From NCBI RefSeq assembly GCF_019703515.2, contig NC_059349.1, positions 22,602,744 through 22,666,743 of the forward strand: a stretch of DNA of 64,000 nt. Reading direction: 5' to 3'. The DNA comes from Myxocyprinus asiaticus. Taxonomy: Eukaryota; Chordata; Actinopteri; Cypriniformes; Catostomidae. The position numbers and the translations under genes are program-made. The notes below the pieces were generated by a model. That model was not told the origin of the DNA. It did no database searches and worked only from the letters and a program-made list of their open reading frames with translations. Below, one piece after another: positions 56,831-64,000 of this stretch. Within the stretch, counting starts at the first letter, position 1. The number at the start of each line of letters is the position of its first letter.

Positions 56831-57099
56831 AACCTGTTCTTTTGACAAGTTCTTGTGTTGTTGGAGATGACACTAATGACTTAACTTTGACAACTGCGCT
56901 GTTAAGTTGTGATACTGAACTTGATCCTGGCGACTGTGTATTGCAAGGTTGGTTGCGGAACTCTGAAGCGCTGAATTATTTGGATGTCATACTCAATCAT
57001 TTGACCAACCTGTGTACTGATGACAAATGAATTTGATGGAGCATGACACTGATGTTGAAGATGCAGTTCTGATTTGTCAGCATTATTACCGCGTTATTG

Positions 57100-57870
57100 C
57101 AAATAAGAAAAAACATCTAGATGCTGAAATTGAGTATATGTTGAAAAATGACATTGCTGAACCCTAATTTTCCAGCTGGGCGTCTCCATCCTTGTTAGTG
57201 AATAAACTTGATGGCTTGTTTAGATTTTGTACAGATTACCGAAAGGTAAATGCTGTTACGAAGCCTGATTCTTTTCCTTTACCTCGAATGTAGGATTGTA
57301 TTAATCAGGTAGGAAACGCTAAGTTTGTAAGTTCGACCTATTAAAAGGAACAAGTACCTCTGATTGTAAGGGCTTGGGATGTATCGGCCTTTATTACACC
57401 TTCTGGTTTATTTTCTTACAAAGTAATGCGTTTTGGGTTGCGAAACGCCCCCACAACCTTTCAATTATTAATGAATCATGTTATATCTGGCTTGAAAGGT
57501 TGTGCGGTGTATTTCAACGATGTCATGGTTCATAGTGATACTTGGGATGTTACCTACCTTGGGAAGGTGGTAGGTCAAGGTGAGGTGCGCCTCATCCACG
57601 TTAAAGTGGAGGTGATCGATAATTTTCCCACTACCAAAAAGGAACTAATGCAGTTCTTGGGAATGGTCACATTTTATTGCTGTTTTTGTAAAAATGTCTC
57701 CATTGTTGCAGCGCCCCTTACTAATTTGTTGCGGGGGGGGGGGGGGGGGGTATGGCTTGTGACTTTTCACTGGACTTCTAGTTGTCAGCAAGCATTTGAA
57801 GAAATAAAGATGCTGCTTACAGAAGCTCCTGTTTTGGCTGCTCAAATTTGTCCGACCTTTCAAATTTTAA
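57100..57870 (+). pseudogene. Gmr1-like reverse transcriptase
   Basis: Blocks in order: DYRKVNAVTKPDSFPLP (about 57,233-57,283), SAFITPSGLFSYKVMRFGLR and NAPTTFQLL (57,390-57,470), the catalytic box, which reads VYFNDVMVHSD instead of YxDD (57,507-57,540), and the thumb and connection (TKKELMQFLGMVTFYC). The first Asp of the catalytic pair has become Asn. There are several stops, and a 20-base G run at 57,731-57,750 further breaks the frame. Confidence 0.82.
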
Positions 57871-58245
57871 GTGGACGCCAGTAATGTTGGAACTGGCACC
57901 GTTTTGTTGCAAAGCTCTGAGGATTGCATCAATCATCCAGTGGGTTTCTTCTCTAGGAAGTTTAATTCACATCAGTTGAATTATTCTGTGATAAAGAAGG
58001 AAGCACTGGCTCTGATCTGGGCTTTTCAACATTTCAAGGTATACATTGGGTCATCAGAGGGACCTCTAGTGGTCTATACAGATCACAACCCTCTAACTTT
58101 TCTCCATGCTTTACTAAATCAAATCAAATCAAAGGCTGATGAGGTGGTGTCTATTTTTACAGGGCTACCTGTTGGACATACACCACATTAGAGGCTCAGA
58201 AAATTTAACAGCCGATGCCTTATCTTGTGCTCTCATAGTATGTGT
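57871..58245 (+). pseudogene. Gmr1-like RNase H
   Basis: Starts with the first Asp in MDASNVGTGTVLLQ, then FFSRKFNSHQLNYSVIKKEA (Glu) and VVYTDHNPLTFLHALL (Asp). After a frameshift near 58,130-58,165 comes DIHHIRGSENLTADALS (final Asp). The four acidic residues are present but in two frames. Confidence 0.82.
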
Positions 58246-58468
58246 TCATTGATGTGTCCCCTCATCTATTTTCTTTTGTTCTATCTCTTTCTCTTTTCTT
58301 TCCTTAAATTTGCTTCCTAGGCGCTGAGGTTGCTGGAAGGAGCTGGAGAATTTAATGGACTGTGGAAACTGGGAGGAGGACCACTACTGACACTTATGTT
58401 GTTTTGTTTTTTTGAATGTATATTTGTAATAAAGTGTTTAAGATCCCTGTGGTCTCCCACAAAAAAAA

Positions 58469-58827
58469 AACGGGTCTCCCGTTTTCCTACTACAGCCGGC
58501 CAGTGGGTGGGGCTGGGAGGCTCATCACCGAAATCTTTCACCTGTTTTACCATCTATAAAGCTGAATGTTAGTGTGGGGAGAAGAGACTCTTCCAGCAGC
58601 TGTTGTCTGTTTGGTTCCTTTGTTTTTGTGAGTATTGTTTCTATGGTTTATAGCCATTGTACACACTACACTTACACTCATACATTTGCCGACACTACTG
58701 ACAAACACGTTGCTTATAATTTAATCTATTTCTTTATGTGATCAAATAAACATGTTTCACTTTATGCAAACCTGACGATTCACTGTATCCTCCTTTAATT
58801 TGTCACGGATTTGAGCAAATCGTGACA
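58469..58827 (+). repeat. 3' LTR of the Gmr1-like element
   Basis: Homologous to the 5' LTR (CGGGTCTCCC, GCCGGCCAGTGGGTGGGG, GACACTACTGACAAACACGT). An A run (58,460-58,470) sits where the polypurine tract and LTR start should be. The two LTRs differ by many substitutions and indels, so insertion is old. Confidence 0.85.
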
Positions 58828-58839
58828 ATAAATAGACTC

Positions 58840-59440
58840 TAGAGGAAAAATATGTATTTCTGTAGTTTCAAGCACTGTGATATTTTACCTTGTGATACTG
58901 TATCCATATTATAATTCCAAGAATAAATATTTTGTTAAATTTCCAAATGAGTATTTTTGGGAAAAGAGAGCACTACTCAAAGCAAGGTTGTTAAAAGATG
59001 AAATTAAATGCATCACTGGGTCAATAAACACTCAATTATTTCTAAAAATGCAAACTTAGAATAAGTCTAACTTGTTTAATTTCTAAGAATGTCTGTACAG
59101 ATCCACCGTACAGCCAGGGTTTTCATGTAATGATAAACAAGCAGGAAGTAAGGTATGCTATCCCCTCATTTAATTTAACTGACACTGGCATCTATGACTA
59201 TGTTCTACACTTCTTCTATGGCTCTATGATGAAGTAAAGCAGGATGCTCAGCACTTGTTGCCCCCCAAAAAACTCAAGCCTAACTAAGATTAATGAGAAA
59301 AAAGTAAAATATTGCAATGTATCACAGTTTTGCATCACAATACACTAAACATAATAACAAAATTATTATATTATGAAACAGATATTCATATATTATTGTA
59401 TTGTTAGGTCCCTGCTGATTCCTACTGGTACTCTAGACTT
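58840..59440. repeat. Dispersed repeat, second copy
   Basis: Colinear with 15,100-15,870, as described there. No gene. Confidence 0.6.
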
Positions 59441-62400
59441 TCATGTATAGTAGGTGTCCATTTTTAAACCCAGACCCAGAGTTTTATGATTCTGGTCCTG
59501 GAAATTAAGATTTCAATAATGTTCAACATTCACACATGGACCAGGCTTACCTGCAGGAAGAAAAATTATGTTTGTGTGTGTGAGTGAGACAGAGTAAGTG
59601 GAGGATGGATGGATACACCCCATTAGACAGCCAGAGGGCTCAACACAAACACTGATCAGATCTGACACCAACTTTGACAAGAACTAACTCTAGTGTGATC
59701 AAAGCCCAGCTGCCCTTCCCTATCCAGCTCACACATACATCAAGGCACCTTTGATAGTTGAATTCTGTTGGGCATCTTAAGACAGAGAACTTTTTTATTT
59801 AATGAATTAATGGTCGACATTAAGACATTTCTCTGACCCTTCATTCAGTTGACTCAGGAACATGTGAGGCTTCGCTTCCACAGAAAGTCTTCACTTGCAT
59901 CTCTTATGTCTTTGAGAAAGCTTCACAAAAGCTGTTCAGCATGTTTAGAACGGAAAGCATGATACACCAAAATCCTGATCCAAAATCCTAACAGGTGGAA
60001 TCCATTGTGTTAGTTCCAGTCCTCTAATCTGATTGGATAAACGGCTTTCCAAATTTGCTCATATTTAGTATAGAGTGCAACAGTGCCTGCTCACTTTTTC
60101 AGTCTATAGGGATTTTGTAAAGTACTTCAATAAAGGAGTTTTAAGCTATGAACCAATCAGCTCTGAGGCAGGGATTGCACAGACTAGTTAACTACAACTA
60201 ACGTAGATGACACAGCCAGCCTGAAGACGACTAGCCACTCACCACGTGATTTATAATACGTGGCTGTAGGAAATACAGCGGATGTGAAGCTCGGTGACTC
60301 TGCACTGAAATAACGCAGTAGCTCAAATGTAGGCTGTGATGTTCTGTCAGACTCACAAGAAAAAGTGCACACATAGAATGTACTTCAGAACTGGTGTTTG
60401 TTTACTTTGTCACTTTGCTCACCAATGCAATGCATCAACGTATCGACAACAATCTTACACTTTCTCTGTATCTCTATTGCACATGCGCATTGCATTGTAT
60501 TGTAAGATCTGAGGAGCTTGGAAACAGAAGAAGAGTAAGATAAATTATACAGAGTCTACCCCGAAATTCCTCAACGTCATAAATTAATGACTCTGCCAAG
60601 ATGGTGCCCTTAAAGTCTAAACCAACCTTAAGTAAGAATGCACATTCTCAACCATCGTCTGAACAAAGGAATCTTTTCAGGGTAGCACATAACCTTCCTT
60701 CAGACCCCTCCTCACTCATGTTATAAATCAGGAAATAACCCCACATTTAATGGTCATCACATTACATGGCCATCTCGACCATCTGCAAGAGACTCTTCTG
60801 AAGAAACCCCCAAGGTTGCCATGGAAATCTAAGACACTCCTTTGTCCTTCGATATAAACAATTTGCTACACTTAAATTAGACTAATAAGGGAGCATGAGA
60901 CATTTCCTGTGGAACGCCTGACCATCATATGCTAAAAACTCATCCAAGACAAAAGAGCTTGAAGACTTAAAGAAAGCAGGCTTTCTTTGAAATTAACTTT
61001 TTGTACGATCTTTTTAGCAGCACACAAAACTAATTCTCTGCTCATAACTTCAAATGTACAAAATTAACTTTTCAAGCATAAACACATATCAGGACATCTC
61101 ATCTTAATCCAGGAACATTGACACAATTGACAATTATGTTTCTCATTCAAGGTTTAACCTGATAATAACCCTGACAATTATGTTTCACATAACATGTATT
61201 GTATTATCCATTTTGTAAAACCAATGAATTAATTATGATTTTTAATTAGGTATTTTCATGTTTTGTAACTTGCACATTGAATATTCATGAAAGTATGTCA
61301 TATTTACTATCGTTGATTTTCATTTTGCATGTCTCGAATGCTAATGAAGGGTATTTTATCATATTTCTTAGTGATTTCATTATATAAAAGCTCATGATTA
61401 AACATTGCCCAATTTTGAGCGGGAAACAGAAACCTTAAGAACAAAGACTCATTAATCAGCTTCAGGAGGAGGGACAGAGAGATTATCACTTTGTTTTTGA
61501 AAAAACACTTCTGATTGGCTCAAGGCACCTTTGGGGTGCGACCAACCTCAACTCAACAAAACTTCCCCTCCAAGGACGAACTCTCCTCTTCCGCTCTCTT
61601 CCTCTCCTCTCTTCTCTTCCCTCTTGGCTCTTAGCCCTTCTTCGGCTGGTTTCACTTCACTGCCCCTCTGCCCAGGTTCCACACAATGTAGAGTTCAGGA
61701 AAGCTCAGAACATAAAGTTCCAAAAAGAGTTCTCTTCTCTGCGCAACGACTCACACACGTGATGGGGAGTCGTGAGTCTTCCTTGTGGGAGGCCTCGCTT
61801 CAAAGCCCCGCCTGATCAATCCAGCACTGAACTACCTGGCATCCACAATCTTAACAGAGGTCCAAAACATTGACGAAACAACCAGAACTTTCTACTGAGC
61901 CATCCAAAGAACCAAAGCAATGCAACAAAAAGCAAAACACCTCCAAACTTTTGCTAGAAAGTGCTGGTGTTTTATTTAAATACTTCAGGTAACCTGATTG
62001 CAAATTGAGGTATACTAAATGAAATATTGATGGTCCAGGGCATGGTCTATAGACTTCATAAGGTTAAATTTTCCTTGTTACAGACCATTTCATTCACCTT
62101 CTGTTACAGCTCACTCACCAACCTGTTTTACGTTTGGCTATGTGTGTTAGTTTAATTTTTATGTTGTAGATTAGAAATAAAGTCTTGTTTGTATTCAAGG
62201 AGAACTTGACTGTGGTATTTTTTGATAATAATCTCCTCATTTGATTCTTAAAAGATTGGCGGAATATCTCCAAAAGGAGCTGGCACAAACCCCTTTTGGA
62301 GTAACTCCGCCCCTTCTATCATAATCCCGCCCTCTTTTGGAGATTCTGCCCCATCTGGAAATTGCTGGCCTGCACTATACCTACTTGTCAAGTTGGAGTC

Positions 62401-62780
62401 CACTGACATGACAAATACATTCCCATTGTTATCTGCATGCAAGATCACATGTACACCTGAAACCATCTGAACAAGTGGCTGATGGGGAGCTACAGGTAGT
62501 ACAGGCAAAGCTAAATGTGTTCAGATACTTATGCTAACTTTTAGTTATGTTACAATTCAATTTATGCCTACCTATTGTGCCACACTTCTAATAAAAGATG
62601 CTTTCGATGAGATAATATTGTGGTTGATGTTAATTTACTCTGATCAGATCATATACAAAACAACGCTTAGACCATCTGTCATTGTTTTCTTCTCAGGTAT
62701 CAAACTACTATGCGTGTTTCCATGGCAACCTACAGGACCCCAGGTACAGTCTAACTGGCTATCTAATGCCTGATGATATA
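59441..62780 (-). other. Presumed dpyd intron sequence, one LTR-like stretch, no gene
   Basis: No credible gene. Bases 61,480-62,220 have an LTR-like look: a CT-rich block (61,560-61,640), a GC-richer middle, and AGAAATAAAGTCTTG (62,171-62,185), a polyadenylation signal near the right side. No second copy is in the window. A minus frame at 62,248-62,508 has no recognisable domain. Confidence 0.4.
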
Positions 62781-63969
62781 CATGAGGAGCCAAAACATAA
62801 TGACAACCTGCTTTATATGCTGTTGGCCCTCCACGTGCCGCCAAAACAGTGCCGACCCATCAAGGCATGGACTCTACAAGACTCCTGAAGTTGTCCTGTG
62901 GTATATGGCACCAAGACATTAGCAGCAGATCCTTCAAGTCCTGTAAGTTCAATCGTGGATTGGACTTGTTGGTCCAGCACAACCCAGAGATCCTCAATCA
63001 GATTGAGATCTGGGGAATCTGGAGGCCAGGGCAACACCTTGAACTCCTCATCATGTTCCTCAAACCATTCCCGAACAATGTGTGCTGTGTGGCAGGGCAC
63101 ATTATCCTGCTGAAAGATGCTACTGCCATCAGGGAATACCATTGCCATGAAGGAGTGTACCTGGTCTGCAACAATGTTTAGGTAGGTGGCACGTGTCAAA
63201 TTGACATCCATATGAATTGCCGGACCCAGGGTTTCCCAGCAGAACACTGCCCAGAGCATCACACTCCCTACACCTTCTTGTCATCTTCCCACAGTGCATC
63301 CTGATGCCATCACTTCTTCAGGCAAATGGCGCACACGTCCACAGCCGTCCACGTGAAAACGGGAGTCACAGGACCAGGCGACCTTCCTCCACTGCTCCAA
63401 AATCCAGTTCCGATGCTCGCGTGCCCATTGTAGGCACAATTGATGGTGGACAGGGGTCATCATGGGCACTCAGACCGGTCTGCGGCTACGCAGCCCCATA
63501 TGCAGCAGGGTGCGATGCACTGTGTGTTGTGACACATTCCTCCCGTAACTATCATTAACATTTTCTGTGACTTGTGCCACAGTAGACCTTCTGTCGGTTC
63601 GGACCAGACGGGATAGCCTTCGTTGCCCTTGCACATCGTTGAGCCTTGGGCACCAAACACCAACCTGTAGCCAGTTTGTGGTTTGTCCCTCTTCGGACCA
63701 CTGTTGGCAGGTACTCACCACTGCTGACCGGGAACACCCTACAAGCCTTGCTGTTTCAGAGATGCTCTTACCCAGCCATCTGGCCATAACAATTTGGCCC
63801 TTGTCAAAGTCGCTCAGTTCTTTACTCCTGCCCATTTCTCCTGCATTGATTCAACATGTTGAAGATCTAAGATCTAATCTACCCAAACCTTGATATGTGG
63901 CCTTGTTAGGATATGATCAATGTTATTCTCTTCACCTGTGAGTGGTCATAATGTTTTGGCTCATCAGTG
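62781..63969 (-). mobile_element. Tc1-like transposon, nearly complete
   Basis: The termini CATGAGGAGCCAAAACATAA (62,781) and the complement of CACTGATGAGCCAAAACATT (63,969) are inverted, with TA on both sides (62,779-62,780 and 63,970-63,971). The 1,189-bp length and a transposase gene spanning about 1 kb make it the least decayed DNA transposon here. Confidence 0.9.
62815..63835 (-). pseudogene. Tc1-like DD34E transposase with few frame breaks
   Basis: ATG at 63,833-63,835 ([20 protein letters not shown]). Two helix-turn-helix segments cover residues 1-110: [18 protein letters not shown] and the segment ending [12 protein letters not shown]. The frame breaks at about 63,470. The first catalytic site reads WS-C-D-SRF, where the family has WSDESRF; the Asp codon is TGT (63,368-63,370). 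The frame breaks again near 63,265. The last frame (62,813-63,262) has the second Asp (FQQDNVPCHTA) and the Glu (SPDLNLIEDLW), then ends in a shifted C-terminus. The 3' edge GGPTAY-type end lies near 62,815. Confidence 0.85.
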
Positions 63970-64000
63970 TATAGCTACGTTTATTTTTTTATAAATCTAT

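Larger units (their letters stand above)
51863..58827 (+). mobile_element. Gmr1-like Ty3/Gypsy LTR retrotransposon, decayed
   Basis: Two LTRs (51,863-52,245 and about 58,469-58,827), a tRNA-Pro-type primer site, gag, protease, integrase, reverse transcriptase and RNase H, in that order. The domain sequences are of Gypsy type (FGLRNAPTTFQ in RT, H2C2 and DDE in integrase), but integrase precedes RT as in Ty1/copia. This combination is the published hallmark of the deuterostome Gmr1 group. A hAT element is inserted at 53,721-54,666. All genes carry stops or frameshifts. I found no target-site duplication. Confidence 0.88.

Noticed and set aside
51863..58827. An endogenous retrovirus rather than a Gypsy element
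   Set aside because: The tRNA-Pro-type primer site is retrovirus-like, but RT/IN motifs are Gypsy type, the pol order is PR-IN-RT-RH and no envelope frame is present between RNase H and the 3' LTR.
60184..60372. Possible missing dpyd exon in a minus frame with a GAGTGG donor-like edge
   Set aside because: The translation does not resemble the expected segment of the enzyme, and the GTGAGT-like donor has no matching acceptor at the right distance.
62248..62508. A minus-strand 86-residue frame (HADNNGNVFVMSVDSN)
   Set aside because: Looks protein-like in places, but no family recognised, no start context, and next to repeats. Too weak to call.

Overview
This window looks like teleost, probably cyprinid, nuclear DNA. 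It is AT-rich, full of (CA)n and (TA)n microsatellites, and packed with the transposon classes that dominate carp and zebrafish-like genomes: several Tc1 families, hAT elements and their non-autonomous derivatives, TTAA-flanked foldback elements, DIRS retroelements and Gypsy-type LTR elements. The cyprinid placement is inferred from repeat families I recognise, not from a search. There are no bacterial operons, CRISPR arrays or tRNA genes that I can support.

The only host gene I can identify is dihydropyrimidine dehydrogenase (dpyd), on the minus strand. Three consecutive coding exons are present: 38,884-38,967 (84 bp, carrying the catalytic-loop cysteine), 14,031-14,151 (121 bp) and 9,655-9,774 (120 bp). 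Each is bounded by AG/GT splice sites, and the joined reading frame is intact. Their lengths equal those I recall for human DPYD exons 16, 17 and 18. Everything else lies in dpyd introns: at least 25 kb upstream of the first exon, 24.7 kb between the first two, 4.3 kb between the next two, and at least 9.6 kb downstream.

Layout: 1-912 is the right half of a Sleeping Beauty-type Tc1 element. 1,155-6,385 is a decayed DIRS element (+). 6,892-8,502 is an internally deleted hAT with target-site duplication. 9,655-14,151 holds two dpyd exons with hAT debris between them. 17,469-21,140 holds two Tc1 remnants, one split by a gag-only LTR element (18,802-20,696). 23,940-29,055 is a nest of insertions containing a hAT (24,107-26,292), a solo LTR and a second gag-only LTR element (26,406-28,759, minus strand, perfect 5-bp target duplication). 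30,426-32,621 holds a TTAA foldback and an internally deleted DIRS. 33,833-37,812 holds a BED-finger hAT split by a TTAA foldback carrying a P2X7-tail-like fragment, then a solo LTR and a Tc1. 38,884-38,967 is a dpyd exon. 39,734-46,015 is Tc1 and hAT debris. 46,023-51,626 is a nearly full-length DIRS (-). 51,863-58,827 is a Gmr1-like Gypsy element with pol order PR-IN-RT-RH, interrupted by a BED hAT (53,721-54,666). 62,781-63,969 is a nearly complete Tc1 (-).

Every autonomous element I checked carries lesions in catalytic residues or frames, so I expect none to be active by itself. The best candidate for something undescribed is the pair of LTR elements at 18.8 and 26.4 kb. They have no visible pol but share an ORF with a short gag-like N-terminus, a basic run, eleven 13-residue Thr-rich repeats and a Pro-rich tail, built from repeat units that are all multiples of three bases.
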